Positions 35,968-45,670 of a stretch of 64,000 nucleotides of DNA are shown one piece after another. The stretch lies in contig NZ_JAANYN010000002.1 of the NCBI RefSeq assembly GCF_011290685.1, forward strand, positions 372,001 to 436,000, in the 5' to 3' direction. This stretch comes from Cyclobacterium plantarum (GTDB taxonomy: Bacteria; Bacteroidota; Bacteroidia; Cytophagales; Cyclobacteriaceae). The translations under genes and the position numbers were made by a program. Positions within the stretch are counted from its first letter, which is position 1. Each line of letters starts with the position of its first letter. The notes under the pieces are model-generated. The model was not told the origin of the DNA. It saw nothing but the letters and a program-made list of their open reading frames with translations, and did no database searches.

Positions 35968-36249
35968 TTAATGATAGGCTACAATTTGTACTTTAAAAGC
36001 GGTGTCATTTTCCCATTTGAAGATGATTCTCCATTGTTTATTGATTCTTATGCTATAATTGCCTTCCAATTTTCCACTTAACTTTTCTAAGTGATTTGCT
36101 GGTGGTATACGTAAATCATTGATGATTTGGGCATTGTTAATCATCCTTAATTTCCTTCTTGCAACATTTGGGATTTCTCCGGGTAGCTTTCTGGATGGCA
36201 TGCCATTCCAGATTTTTTCGGTTTCCTTGTCTCCAAAAGAATTTATCAC
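35968..36249 (-). CDS. HigB toxin (RelE superfamily)
   Basis: The 93-residue toxin is of the HigB type: INSFGDKETEKIWNG at the start, LPGEIPNVARRKLRMINNA in the helical pair, and LEGNYSIRINKQWRIIFKWE with the basic/aromatic residues used for ribosome-dependent mRNA cleavage. It heads the higBA unit. CGTTACTAACG, a perfect palindrome, lies 17-27 bases upstream of its start and is a candidate operator half-site pair. Confidence 0.92.
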   Translation of the reverse strand: MINSFGDKETEKIWNGMPSRKLPGEIPNVARRKLRMINNAQIINDLRIPPANHLEKLSGKLEGNYSIRINKQWRIIFKWENDTAFKVQIVAYH

Positions 36250-36606
36250 TAGTTATTCTGTTTCACGTTACTAACGCTAAAGATAAGTAAAAGTTTCGGG
36301 TTTGAAAAATTTACAATGCAGCATAACGTATATATACCTGACCGAGTCAGTAATTATGAAACTAGCTTCAGTAGGATTGAACTGATAAAATCATTGCGCT
36401 GTCAGGGTTTAATGATACTAAATATTTCATTAAAAAGCCCGAAAAACAGATAAAATCACTTCACAAAAATGAATAGGTAGCCCTCACACGAAACCTGGCC
36501 AACCGCCATACTGCCTTTTTCACAAAAAATTAATCCCCTCGTCTCCCATTACCCTACCAAATCCAGTATCTTTAATCCTTAAATTGGCTCAATCACCCTG
36601 CGCTCC
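36250..36606. other. Divergent spacer between higB and the VCBS gene
   Basis: The left end carries the palindrome listed at 36266-36276 and the right end should hold the promoter of the VCBS lipoprotein. A loose CCTGAC...GTCAGG pairing (about 36338-36404) is too weak to call. No gene is seen. Confidence 0.45.
36266..36276. promoter_or_regulatory. Candidate HigBA operator palindrome
   Basis: CGTTACTAACG is a perfect 5-base-arm palindrome 17 bases upstream of the HigB start codon. HigA-type antitoxins bind such short palindromes at their own promoters. The site is short, so chance remains possible. Confidence 0.4.
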
Positions 36607-39600
36607 ATGAAGCTATCATCTGTACGTTCGTTTCCGGCAATGTTGGCCCTGCTTTTTGGGATTTCCTGCCAGGAACCCAGCCTGCTTTCGGAAATTCCTT
36701 CCTCCCAATCCGGCATCGATTTTCAGAATACCTTAGTTGAGGACGAGTTTATGAACATCCTCACTTTCGAGTATTTCTACAATGGAGCCGGTGTGGCCGT
36801 GGCGGATTTTAATGCGGACGGACTGGACGATCTGTTCTTTACCTCCAACATGGGAAATTCGGAGATCTATATCAATAAAGGGAATTTTACCTTCGAAAAC
36901 ATCACGGCAAGTTCCGGCATAGAGACCCAGGGCAAATGGGCCACTGGAGTCAGCATTATCGATATTAACCAGGATGGCCTGCGCGACATCTACATTTGTT
37001 TCTCAGGCCCATATGGTGCCAGACAAAGAACCAATGAATTGTATATCAACCAGGGGGAACTGACTTTCAGGGAGGAAGCGGAAGCCTATGGCCTGGCAGA
37101 TCAGGGGTTCAGTACCCAGGCAGCTTTTTTTGATTTCGACCGGGACGGGGACCTGGACCTTTATCTACTCAACAACATGACCGATGAAACCGGTCCCAAT
37201 ATCATCCGCCCCAAAAGGATAAACGGAGAGATGTTGAATACGGATAAACTCTACCGCAATAATGGGGACCATACCTTTACGGACATTTCATTACAGGCAG
37301 GAATAACACTGGAAGGGTATGGGTTGGGGGTTTCCATTGCAGACATCAACCAGGATGAATGGCCCGACATCTATGTGAGCAATGACTACCTTTCCAATGA
37401 CCTGTTATACATCAACCAAAAAGACGGAACTTTCCAAAACATGGCAGGAAAGGCTTTTCCACATACCAGTTATTCGGCCATGGGCAATGACATTGCTGAT
37501 TTCAATAACGATGGCCTGCTGGATATCATTAGCGTGGACATGTTACCTCCTGACAATCTCAGACAAAAATTAATGTTTGGCAAAACCGGAAACGACAGGT
37601 ATATATCGGAAATCAAAAGTGGCTATGAACCCCAACTCATGCGCAATACCCTGCAGCTCAACAGGGGTTTTGGCAAAGAAGGTCTTCCGCTGTTTTCGGA
37701 TATTTCCTATCTAGCCGGACTGAGTGCTACGGACTGGAGTTGGGCGCCCCTGTGGGTAGATTTGGACAATGATGGCTGGAAAGACCTCCTGATTACCAAT
37801 GGTTATCCCCGGGACATTACCAACAGGGATTTTGTAGATTATAAATCCGGTTTTGCCCGGCTCAGCAACCGGCAGGTCAGTGAAGCCCTGAAGGAGCTGG
37901 AAGGCGCGCATACCAGCAATTATATATTCCAAAACCGCGGTGACCTTGCCTTTTCAGATGTCAGCAAGCATTGGGGCATTGAGCTTCCCTCCTATTCCAG
38001 TGGCGCAGCCTATGCCGACTTCAACAATGACGGTAGCCAGGATTTGGTCATTAACAACACATACTCTCCTGCTACTTTATACCAAAACAATTCAAGTTCG
38101 CTAAAGGGCAATCATTACCTGAAAGTCAAACTTGAGGGCTTGCCTCCCAACATTCAGGCCCTCGGTACAAAAGTGCATGTATATTCCGGAGGACAACAGC
38201 AGTTTTACGAACACTACCTCAGCCGGGGCTACCAGTCCTCGGTTTCTGAAACCATTCATTTTGGACTTGGGCAAGAGATTTCCATAGATTCATTGAAAGT
38301 CGTCTGGCCCAATGGCGATACCCACCGATTGGTTGACCTGCCCGCAGACCAGACGCTTATACTGGAACAGCGAAATGATCTAGAGGATAAAATCAAAGGA
38401 AAAAAGCAACTGGAAAAAAAATTACCTGGCATGATGGAAGAACTACCTGCTTTTAAACATGAAGAGCGGTATTATGCCGATTTTAACCTCCAGCCTTTAT
38501 TGCCTCAAATGCATTCCCAGTTGGGACCTGGAGCTGCAGTTGGGGATATCAACGGAGATGGATTGGAGGACATGTATTTTTCAGGAGCACACGGGCAGGC
38601 CGGTCAAATTTTTATCCAAAATGCAAAGGGAAATTTTGACATCCGGTCTCTTCCGGAAAAGGAGGCAGCACATGAAGACATGGGGGCCCTCATCTTTGAT
38701 GCAGACGGAGATGGTGATATGGACCTTTATGTGGTGTCAGGGGGGAATGAATTCAAAACAGAAGATCCCCTTTACCAGGACAGGCTTTACCTGAACCAGG
38801 GAGGTGGCGATTTAATGCTCAGTCAGGGGCTACTGCCTGAAGCCCGGGTCAGTGGATCTTGCGTGATCGGTGGAGATTTTGACAAGGACGGTGACCTGGA
38901 CCTTTTTATTGGAGGAAGACTGGAACCCAACCAATATCCCTTACCAGGCAAATCCCAGCTTTTATTGAATCAAGGCGGGAAATTCGAGGACATCACCGAC
39001 CGAATTGCACCTGGTTTGGCTGAGGTAGGCATGGTCACCGCAGCACTTTGGTCGGACTACAACAACGATGGATGGCTTGACCTGTGGGTGGTGGGGGAAT
39101 GGATGGAAATTACACTGTTTGAAAACCAAAAGGGAAAATTGGTGCGTAAAAAAGAAATTCCTTGGCTATCGGATACTTCCGGATGGTGGAACAGCATCAT
39201 CGGTGTGGATTTGAACAAGGATGGTTGGACAGATTATGTGCTGGGCAACCTGGGCTTAAACAGCCGGTACCAAACCGAACAAGATCAACCACTTCAGATC
39301 CACTGGGCGGATTTTGATCTAAACGGCAAGGTCGAAGCCATTATCTCAAGGATCTGGGAGGGTCAAAGGTTTCCCGTTCACCCCAGAGACGATTTGTTCC
39401 AGCAGCTTCCCTCGCTGAAGAAAAAGTACCGCACCTATGCGGATTATGGCAAGGCAGATTTGAATTCCATTATTGAAGCAGGCCTGGATAAGGATCCCAA
39501 AATGCTGCAGGCGGCAACTTTTTCGTCATTGGTATTGTACAACAAGAAAGGGACATTTGAAGCTGTTCCTTTGCCCGCAGTGGCACAAGTCGCTCCGATA

Positions 39601-40101
39601 TACGGGATTTTAGCAGCCGATTTTAATGGAGATGGAATGACAGACCTTTTTCTTTCGGGAAATAACTTTTCTGCTGAAGCCATAAACGGCCCCTATGATG
39701 CTTCCTATGGATTGATGCTTCATGGAGAGCCAAAAGGTGGTTTCACCGTTCCACAGCAAAACCCCTGGATCTCCGGAGACCAGAAGGGCTTGATCCAATT
39801 GAAGGTCAAACAAAAATCATTTGGGCTGGCATTGAAGAATAATCAGGACACGGAATGGTTGGATATATTTCCTGCCCAAATGCCTGAATTTAACCCTCCG
39901 GAGGTAAAAGGAGCTGCTTACGTAGAGCTACACTATCAGACTGGGGATAGCAGAAAAAAAGAATACTACTGGGGTGCCGGGTATCTGACCCAGCAACCCA
40001 ATAGTATTATTTATGAAAAAGGACTAAATCAAATAAAATATTTTGACGCTGAGGGAAATCAACTGGCCATTTATCCTATTCAATCGAATCTGGAAAAATA
40101 G
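36607..40101 (+). CDS. VCBS/FG-GAP repeat lipoprotein with ASPIC/UnbV domain
   Basis: The 1164-residue protein starts with a lipoprotein signal (GISCQEP). Two groups of FG-GAP/VCBS repeats follow, each with calcium-binding DxDxDGxxD-type loops: DFNADGLDDLF, DINQDGLRDIY, DFDRDGDLDLY, and again DINGDGLEDMY, DADGDGDMDLY, DFDKDGDLDLF. Between them near residues 500-575 lies an ASPIC/UnbV-like domain (KVHVYSGGQQQFYEHYLSRG). Such CRTAC1-like surface proteins commonly accompany SusC/SusD pairs in Bacteroidota and may bind polysaccharides, but the role is not established. Its 3' end overlaps the convergent lipocalin-like gene by 22 bases. Confidence 0.88.
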   Translation: MKLSSVRSFPAMLALLFGISCQEPSLLSEIPSSQSGIDFQNTLVEDEFMNILTFEYFYNGAGVAVADFNADGLDDLFFTSNMGNSEIYINKGNFTFENITASSGIETQGKWATGVSIIDINQDGLRDIYICFSGPYGARQRTNELYINQGELTFREEAEAYGLADQGFSTQAAFFDFDRDGDLDLYLLNNMTDETGPNIIRPKRINGEMLNTDKLYRNNGDHTFTDISLQAGITLEGYGLGVSIADINQDEWPDIYVSNDYLSNDLLYINQKDGTFQNMAGKAFPHTSYSAMGNDIADFNNDGLLDIISVDMLPPDNLRQKLMFGKTGNDRYISEIKSGYEPQLMRNTLQLNRGFGKEGLPLFSDISYLAGLSATDWSWAPLWVDLDNDGWKDLLITNGYPRDITNRDFVDYKSGFARLSNRQVSEALKELEGAHTSNYIFQNRGDLAFSDVSKHWGIELPSYSSGAAYADFNNDGSQDLVINNTYSPATLYQNNSSSLKGNHYLKVKLEGLPPNIQALGTKVHVYSGGQQQFYEHYLSRGYQSSVSETIHFGLGQEISIDSLKVVWPNGDTHRLVDLPADQTLILEQRNDLEDKIKGKKQLEKKLPGMMEELPAFKHEERYYADFNLQPLLPQMHSQLGPGAAVGDINGDGLEDMYFSGAHGQAGQIFIQNAKGNFDIRSLPEKEAAHEDMGALIFDADGDGDMDLYVVSGGNEFKTEDPLYQDRLYLNQGGGDLMLSQGLLPEARVSGSCVIGGDFDKDGDLDLFIGGRLEPNQYPLPGKSQLLLNQGGKFEDITDRIAPGLAEVGMVTAALWSDYNNDGWLDLWVVGEWMEITLFENQKGKLVRKKEIPWLSDTSGWWNSIIGVDLNKDGWTDYVLGNLGLNSRYQTEQDQPLQIHWADFDLNGKVEAIISRIWEGQRFPVHPRDDLFQQLPSLKKKYRTYADYGKADLNSIIEAGLDKDPKMLQAATFSSLVLYNKKGTFEAVPLPAVAQVAPIYGILAADFNGDGMTDLFLSGNNFSAEAINGPYDASYGLMLHGEPKGGFTVPQQNPWISGDQKGLIQLKVKQKSFGLALKNNQDTEWLDIFPAQMPEFNPPEVKGAAYVELHYQTGDSRKKEYYWGAGYLTQQPNSIIYEKGLNQIKYFDAEGNQLAIYPIQSNLEK

Positions 40102-40484
40102 CGTACTTCAAATCTATTCTGATTCCCTCCTTTGAAAAGCGGCTCCTTTTCTGCCCTGAGCACCAGATGATTCCGGTTAATCGCCAAAATCTCATAAGTA
40201 TTGATCAAAGTGCCCTGCTCGTCAAAGTAACTCAGCTGGTTTCCCTTGACCTCAAATGCATTGGAAACCTGAGAATGCTGGGCCCTGGTTCTGGCTTCTC
40301 CTGAAGGAAGGAATTCATATACTTCCTCCTGGTGCCAGCCATCGCTGCTGAAACCAAATTGATTGTAATGGTAATAAGCGGAATCCAACTTCCACTTGCC
40401 CAATATCTGTTTTTCCGGCTGGCTTTGGCAAGCACAAAAAAGGACAGAGAAAAGAACCAAAGTGATGGCAAGCTTTTGCATCAA
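40080..40484 (-). CDS. Lipocalin-like lipoprotein
   Basis: The 134-residue protein has a lipoprotein signal (Cys19 in LFCACQSQ) and then the opening ILGKWKLDSAYYHY that is typical of lipocalin-like domains, followed by alternating strands. It ends the SusC-SusD unit, its start overlapping the SusD stop by 4 bases. A surface role in ligand binding next to SusD is plausible. It shares the general plan (short lipoprotein, GxW start) with the protein at 50631-51041. Confidence 0.75.
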   Translation of the reverse strand: MMQKLAITLVLFSVLFCACQSQPEKQILGKWKLDSAYYHYNQFGFSSDGWHQEEVYEFLPSGEARTRAQHSQVSNAFEVKGNQLSYFDEQGTLINTYEILAINRNHLVLRAEKEPLFKGGNQNRFEVRYFSRFD

Positions 40485-41917
40485 TAATCCGGATTTTGTG
40501 TCAAAACCCCATTGCTCAAATCGATTTCCCTTTGTGGTATGGCGAAAAGGTAATGTTTAGGTCTTTGGAATGTCCTTGGTGGTTTCAAGGGGCCCAAATC
40601 CTTTTGATACAACGCGACAATATCCACAATATCCGCTTTATCCCATCGGATCAAATCCTGGTGCCTTTGGTTTTCACCTGCCAATTCCACCCTTCTCTCA
40701 TGAATGATTTCCTCCATTGTGGCATTACTTACCGGAGACCTGCCAGACCTTTCTCTTACCACATTGAGCTCAGCATCGCCATTTTGACCTGATCTGATCT
40801 TGGCTTCAGCCACCATCAGGTAAACGTCTGCAGTCCGCAAAATCGGGTTATTGTGACTCATGTTCAACCCTCCCTGAGGTCGCCAGGAGCTGTATTTTCT
40901 GAAATGATACCCGGTGGATGACAAATCCTCGGTGTAAGGTGTGAGGCCCCGGTCTCCGCCCAGGTCTACCATGTCTCCAGGTTGGTAAACGGTATAGTCC
41001 AGCCGGGGATCACCTGCTTCGAATTCATCGATCAGATCCTGTACCGGTTCGTGAAAATCCCAGCCTCCCCAAGGTCTGGGTGTGGTATAAATCACATGGG
41101 TGTTTTCCTGCCATCCCTGAAGGCTTTGAATAGAAAAGAGCATTTCCGGATTGTTTTGGGTTTCCACCCTGAAATTATCCGAAAAATTATCCGACAATGG
41201 GTAGTTTCCATCCAGAACCTTCTGTCCAAATTCTATGGTTTTGGCGAAATCCTCCTGGTACAGGTACAGCTTGGCCAATAATCCATTGGCCGAACCTTTA
41301 TGCGGTCTTCCCAGGTCATCTGCACCATGGCTTACCGGTAAAAGGTCTGCAGCTGCTATCAAATCCGAAGCTATCTGTGCGGAAACCTGCTCTATGCTTG
41401 CCCTGGGCTTATTGTACTCATTATTTAAAACGTCCTCTTCCAGAATCAAGGGTACTCCCCCGTAAATGACCAAAAACCGCCAATACATAAATCCCCTCAG
41501 AAAATGTGCTTCTCCCAGGGTCCTGTTTTTCAGATTTTGATCCATGTTGATATCCGGAACATTGATCAGGACGGCATTCGCCCGGGAAATCACCTCATAC
41601 TTATGTCTCCAACTGTAAAACAATTGGGGGTTACCAGGATCAAATGTAAACGACTCTATGGCCTGATCTTCTCCATGATCCCCTGCCCTGAACTGATCAT
41701 CGGAAGGAATATCAAAGGTATGTTCGGCATGTCCATAAAAGTCCTCCACCACCAATGGCTCATACATGGCATTGGCCGCCGCCACAGCATCCTCCCCGTT
41801 TCGCCAGAATTGCGAAGAAGTGGACTGTCCATAGGGTACGGTTTCCAAAATATTGTCCTCACAGGCTGAAAATACCATAAGGGACAGAACTAGGTATATG
41901 ATATTATTTTTCTTCAT
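40481..41917 (-). CDS. SusD/RagB family outer-membrane nutrient-binding lipoprotein
   Basis: The ATG at 41917 gives 478 residues with a lipoprotein signal (Cys19 in MVFSACEDN). An upstream in-frame start at 41953 lies inside the SusC gene and is rejected. SusD hallmarks include ANAMYEPLV in the N-terminal helix bundle, GEAHFLRGFMYWRFLVIYGG with its conserved arginine in the TPR helices, and the C-terminal IIHERRVELAGENQRHQDLI and FAIPQREIDLSNG. It sits 5 bases downstream of the SusC gene. It captures a glycan or other nutrient on the cell surface and passes it to SusC; the ligand is unknown. Confidence 0.93.
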   Translation of the reverse strand: MKKNNIIYLVLSLMVFSACEDNILETVPYGQSTSSQFWRNGEDAVAAANAMYEPLVVEDFYGHAEHTFDIPSDDQFRAGDHGEDQAIESFTFDPGNPQLFYSWRHKYEVISRANAVLINVPDINMDQNLKNRTLGEAHFLRGFMYWRFLVIYGGVPLILEEDVLNNEYNKPRASIEQVSAQIASDLIAAADLLPVSHGADDLGRPHKGSANGLLAKLYLYQEDFAKTIEFGQKVLDGNYPLSDNFSDNFRVETQNNPEMLFSIQSLQGWQENTHVIYTTPRPWGGWDFHEPVQDLIDEFEAGDPRLDYTVYQPGDMVDLGGDRGLTPYTEDLSSTGYHFRKYSSWRPQGGLNMSHNNPILRTADVYLMVAEAKIRSGQNGDAELNVVRERSGRSPVSNATMEEIIHERRVELAGENQRHQDLIRWDKADIVDIVALYQKDLGPLKPPRTFQRPKHYLFAIPQREIDLSNGVLTQNPDY

Positions 41918-41922
41918 TTTGA

Positions 41923-44900
41923 TTAGAAAGTTATGGTGGTACCTATGGTCCAACTTCGGGCCTGTGGATACTGGGCATAATCTGCATTTAACTGCAAATT
42001 CCCGTCGGTATAACCCAATTCAGGATCCATACCTGAGTATCCGGTCAGGATAAAAACATTTTGTCCGGTCAGGTAAAACCTGGCTTTGGAAATGCCTATT
42101 TTTGTAGTCAGCATTCCAGGCAGGGTATATCCCAAAACCAGATTTTTTAACCTGAAGAAATCCCCTTTCTCCAGAAACATATCCGAAGTGCGGTGGTTGA
42201 GATTGTCTCTTTTAGTAGTCATCCTGGGAATTTCATTACTGCTTTCAGGTCCGTTCCAGCGGTTGGCTGCTTCTGCATACATGTTAAAAGGATAGGTAGG
42301 GTCGATCCCCTGCATCCTATCGGCGTTGTAAATATCAAATCCGGCATTCCCCAGAAAAAACAGACTGAGGTCAAAATTACCGTAACCCAGATCCGCATTC
42401 AGTCCATAAACCATTTTTGGATGGGGATTACCGATAATTTCTCTATCACTATCATCTATCAACCCATCATCATTCAGATCGATGAATCTAACATCCCCGG
42501 GTTGGATCAAGCCCGATGTCCTGCGGGGATCATTCGCAATATTGCTGTCGTTTTGAATCGCTTCGTTGGTCTGGTAAAGCCCATCTGTCCGCCAGCCATA
42601 AAAACTGGCAATGGGAAATCCCTCGTAAGTCCTGGAAAGTTCCTGGCTGGACCTTCCGTATAACCTGGACCCGATAAAGTTTCCATCCACCAATTGGGTG
42701 ACTTCGTTTTTGATAAAAGCCGCATTCCCGCTAATGGAGTAGGACAATTTCCCTTGGGTTTCACGAAACAAAAGCTCTATTTCCAAACCCTGATTTCTCA
42801 GTTCCCCAAGGTTTTGATTGGGGATCTGGGCTGTACCGATGGAGCCAATCGTAGGGGGAGCAATCAACATGTCTTTGGTATCTTTGATGAAATAATTAAA
42901 GTTGGCCAAAAAGCGGTTGTCCAGAAATCCTATATCCAAACCGAAATTGGTCATTTGAGCAGCTTCCCAGGTAATGTTCAAATTGGGAATTCTGGTTTGT
43001 GCTGCGCCCACTGTTTGGTTACCCCCAAAGGAGTACCTTCTGCCCGAGCTAATCAGCGCCAGGTATTGCAAACCGGGAACATTTTGATTTCCCAGGCTTC
43101 CCCAACCACCTGTTAGCTTCAGGTTGGAAATAAAGCCGATGTTTTGGAAAAATGACTCTTCCGAGATTCTCCATCCCAATGAAAAGGCCGGGAAATAACC
43201 CCATCGGTTTCCTGGGGCAAACTTAGAGGAACCGTCACTCCGGAAAGTAGCTGTAAGCAAATACTTTTCGTCATAATTATAGGCAACCCTCCCAAAGTAA
43301 GAAGCCAGCGCATCATAGGACTTTCCTCCTCCGATGGAATTCAAGGTTTGCCCTACATCCAAAAACCGCTGATCAAAGGACTCGTCGATAAAATCCAGCT
43401 TGCTGGCGTTAAATCCATCCGAGTTAAAGGTTTGTGTAGTGTATCCCCCGACGAAATTCACCTTGTGCAAATCGGCGAATACTTTATCGTAGGAAACAAA
43501 ATACTCTGCAAGTACAGAGTAGTATTCGTTATAGCTTCTCGACAAAGAATTACGGGGTGAGGCCCGTATCTGGTCGTTTACGATAATATTGAAATTATAA
43601 CCATCACTTATAGCTCCTTCCAAACCCAAATTTGCCCTGATCTTAAGACCTTCCAGGATTTCATACTCCGCATTGATATTGCCCAGCAATTTATGGCTGG
43701 TATTGTTTTCGTCCTGTGTTTTCTGAGTGAAAATCGGATTATTGATATCTCCAAATTCACCTGATATCTGAGACGAACTGTATGAGCCGTCAGCATTGCG
43801 AACAGGCAAGCCAGGATGAAAGCGGATAGCGCTCCACAATACGCCTGTTTGAGCAGAAAGGGTATTTGGGCTGGTCTGATTGATGGAAACCAATTGCAAG
43901 TTTTGCCCGATTTTAAAGCGATCGTTGATTTTGTGGTCCGAATTCAAACGGAAACTAAGGCGACGAAAATCGGAATTGGTGATCATTCCCTTTTCATTGA
44001 AATACCCTCCCGAAAGCATAAAGGACGAGTTTTTATTGCCACCGGTAAGTGTCAGGTCTATGTTGCGGGTCGTTCCCTGGCCCAAAAACTCCTCCTGCCA
44101 GTTGGTCCTTTGGGTTTGATAGGTCGGGTTCTCCCAAATGGGATTGATGGCCAGGCCATCATTGGTGTACCTTTCTCTTTTTAATTGGGCCAGCGTGGGC
44201 GCATCCAGTACATCTATGGTTTTGATGGCATTGGAAAGCCCGGTATAGCCATTTAATTCAAATTTCAGGGGTTGGTCAAAATCACCTCGCTTGGTGGAGA
44301 CAATCACCACCCCATTTGCAGCACGGGTACCATAAATCGCCGATGCGGATGCGTCCTTGAGAATCTCGATGGATTCGATATTGTTGGGATTTACATCGTT
44401 CAGGTTTCCTCCCGGTACCCCATCAATGATGACCAGGGGATCTGCATTATTCAGGGTTCCTGTACCTCTGATCCGGATGGATCCCTGATTGCCAGGTGCT
44501 CCCCCATTTCTTACCACATTTACCCCAGCTGCTCTTCCCTGCAATGATTGCGCCGCTCCGGACACGGGGAGGTTTTGGATGTTGCTTCCCTTTATGGAAG
44601 AGACAGCCCCGGTAACATCGCGTTTTTCCTGGGTACCGTAGCCAACCACCAATACTTCATTCAGGGAGGACTCATCCTGAACCATTTGGACAGTTAACCG
44701 GGTTTGGTTGGTGATCGGTATGACCTGTGTGACATAACCAATGTAGGAAACCACAAGGCTGCCTCCCTCTGGTACGGTGATGGAAAAATTCCCATCGATA
44801 TCAGATACGGTACCGCTGGTACTCCCCTGGATGGTGATGGTGGCACCGGGTAAGGGTTCACCGTTTTCGTCTGTAACTGTACCCTCAACACTCACTTCTC

Positions 44901-45015
44901 TCATCTCCTTCGCATTTGCCGTTAAGGCCAGGTAGGGACTGAAGAAAAGGAAATAAACCAAGGTCAACAACCATAGGTACCGTTGTTTCCCCCATTTTGG
45001 AACATTTTTTTTCAT
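41923..45015 (-). CDS. SusC/RagA family TonB-linked outer-membrane transporter
   Basis: The 1030-residue protein has a signal region (1 to about 35) and a carboxypeptidase-regulatory-like domain (VEGTVTDENGEPLPGATITI, about 44-63). A TonB box region near 126-132 (LNEVLVVGYGTQEKRDVTGA) and the plug domain with IRIRGTGTLNNADPLVIIDG follow. The 22-strand barrel ends in QARSWTIGTTITF. It forms with the SusD downstream a pedal-bin type importer for oligosaccharides or peptides energised by TonB. The 655-base region upstream should hold its promoter. No anti-sigma N-terminal extension is present, so regulation by an ECF sigma factor is not supported here. Confidence 0.95.
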   Translation of the reverse strand: MKKNVPKWGKQRYLWLLTLVYFLFFSPYLALTANAKEMREVSVEGTVTDENGEPLPGATITIQGSTSGTVSDIDGNFSITVPEGGSLVVSYIGYVTQVIPITNQTRLTVQMVQDESSLNEVLVVGYGTQEKRDVTGAVSSIKGSNIQNLPVSGAAQSLQGRAAGVNVVRNGGAPGNQGSIRIRGTGTLNNADPLVIIDGVPGGNLNDVNPNNIESIEILKDASASAIYGTRAANGVVIVSTKRGDFDQPLKFELNGYTGLSNAIKTIDVLDAPTLAQLKRERYTNDGLAINPIWENPTYQTQRTNWQEEFLGQGTTRNIDLTLTGGNKNSSFMLSGGYFNEKGMITNSDFRRLSFRLNSDHKINDRFKIGQNLQLVSINQTSPNTLSAQTGVLWSAIRFHPGLPVRNADGSYSSSQISGEFGDINNPIFTQKTQDENNTSHKLLGNINAEYEILEGLKIRANLGLEGAISDGYNFNIIVNDQIRASPRNSLSRSYNEYYSVLAEYFVSYDKVFADLHKVNFVGGYTTQTFNSDGFNASKLDFIDESFDQRFLDVGQTLNSIGGGKSYDALASYFGRVAYNYDEKYLLTATFRSDGSSKFAPGNRWGYFPAFSLGWRISEESFFQNIGFISNLKLTGGWGSLGNQNVPGLQYLALISSGRRYSFGGNQTVGAAQTRIPNLNITWEAAQMTNFGLDIGFLDNRFLANFNYFIKDTKDMLIAPPTIGSIGTAQIPNQNLGELRNQGLEIELLFRETQGKLSYSISGNAAFIKNEVTQLVDGNFIGSRLYGRSSQELSRTYEGFPIASFYGWRTDGLYQTNEAIQNDSNIANDPRRTSGLIQPGDVRFIDLNDDGLIDDSDREIIGNPHPKMVYGLNADLGYGNFDLSLFFLGNAGFDIYNADRMQGIDPTYPFNMYAEAANRWNGPESSNEIPRMTTKRDNLNHRTSDMFLEKGDFFRLKNLVLGYTLPGMLTTKIGISKARFYLTGQNVFILTGYSGMDPELGYTDGNLQLNADYAQYPQARSWTIGTTITF

Positions 45016-45670
45016 TGATTTTGATTTTGGAATGTAGGAAGTATAAATGCCGGAAAACCTGGCTTTGGAAAATCCTCAATGAGGTAAACCAAAGTACATG
45101 GTTTTCGCAAATAAAAATTTAGTGAAATGAAGCCAGAATAGGCCTTTTGTGGGTGTATATTAAATTTTCATATTTCCATCTATTAAGTTTTTATAATTCG
45201 CCCGTTGCATGCTATTCACCTGCCTCATCCTGATTCATTTATTAGTCAATTGAGGCAAATACCATTGATTACCTGATCTGAATATTCTTATAAAAATTGA
45301 TTGTGTTTCCCTTTAACAAACAAATAGGGATTTCAAGAATTAATTCAATAAATTTTGTGAAAATTTATCATACTTTCAAATAAATTTATAAAAATAATTT
45401 TTTGAGGAATTTAGTAACACAATCTTCACAAAAAGATAAAATAAAAAAATAGTCTGGTTATAAAAAAGGCTCCTCCCCCAACCTTTTATCTTCCCCAAAG
45501 CATTGCATACCTTTGTGTATTTTTTAAGAAGGTTATTCAACCAATTAAGCGTCTTGGAAATAAAAATACATTGTGTAAATTGTCTGTCAGGTAGAAGGTA
45601 AAAAGATCAATTCCTTTTAACAATTGTATTAAGATATTGAAATTCCCCTTATTTCCCATTCTCTTTTGCT
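45016..45670. other. Divergent regulatory spacer of the SusC unit and the glycosidase
   Basis: AT-rich DNA between the divergent SusC unit and the propeller glycosidase. The plus strand carries a TACCTTTG box listed separately. No gene is seen. Its size leaves room for a leader or small RNA, but I find no convincing structure. Confidence 0.5.
45484..45515 (+). promoter_or_regulatory. Candidate Bacteroidota-type promoter of the glycosidase gene
   Basis: TACCTTTG (45508-45515) fits the TAnnTTTG -7 element. A TTTTA block about 20 bases upstream is a weak match to the TTTG -33 element. It would give a leader of about 150 bases before the TTG start codon at 45671. Confidence 0.4.

Noticed and set aside
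45030-45100. TACTTTG box as the SusC promoter
   Set aside because: Spacing to the nearest TTTG is far from the roughly 19 bases expected.
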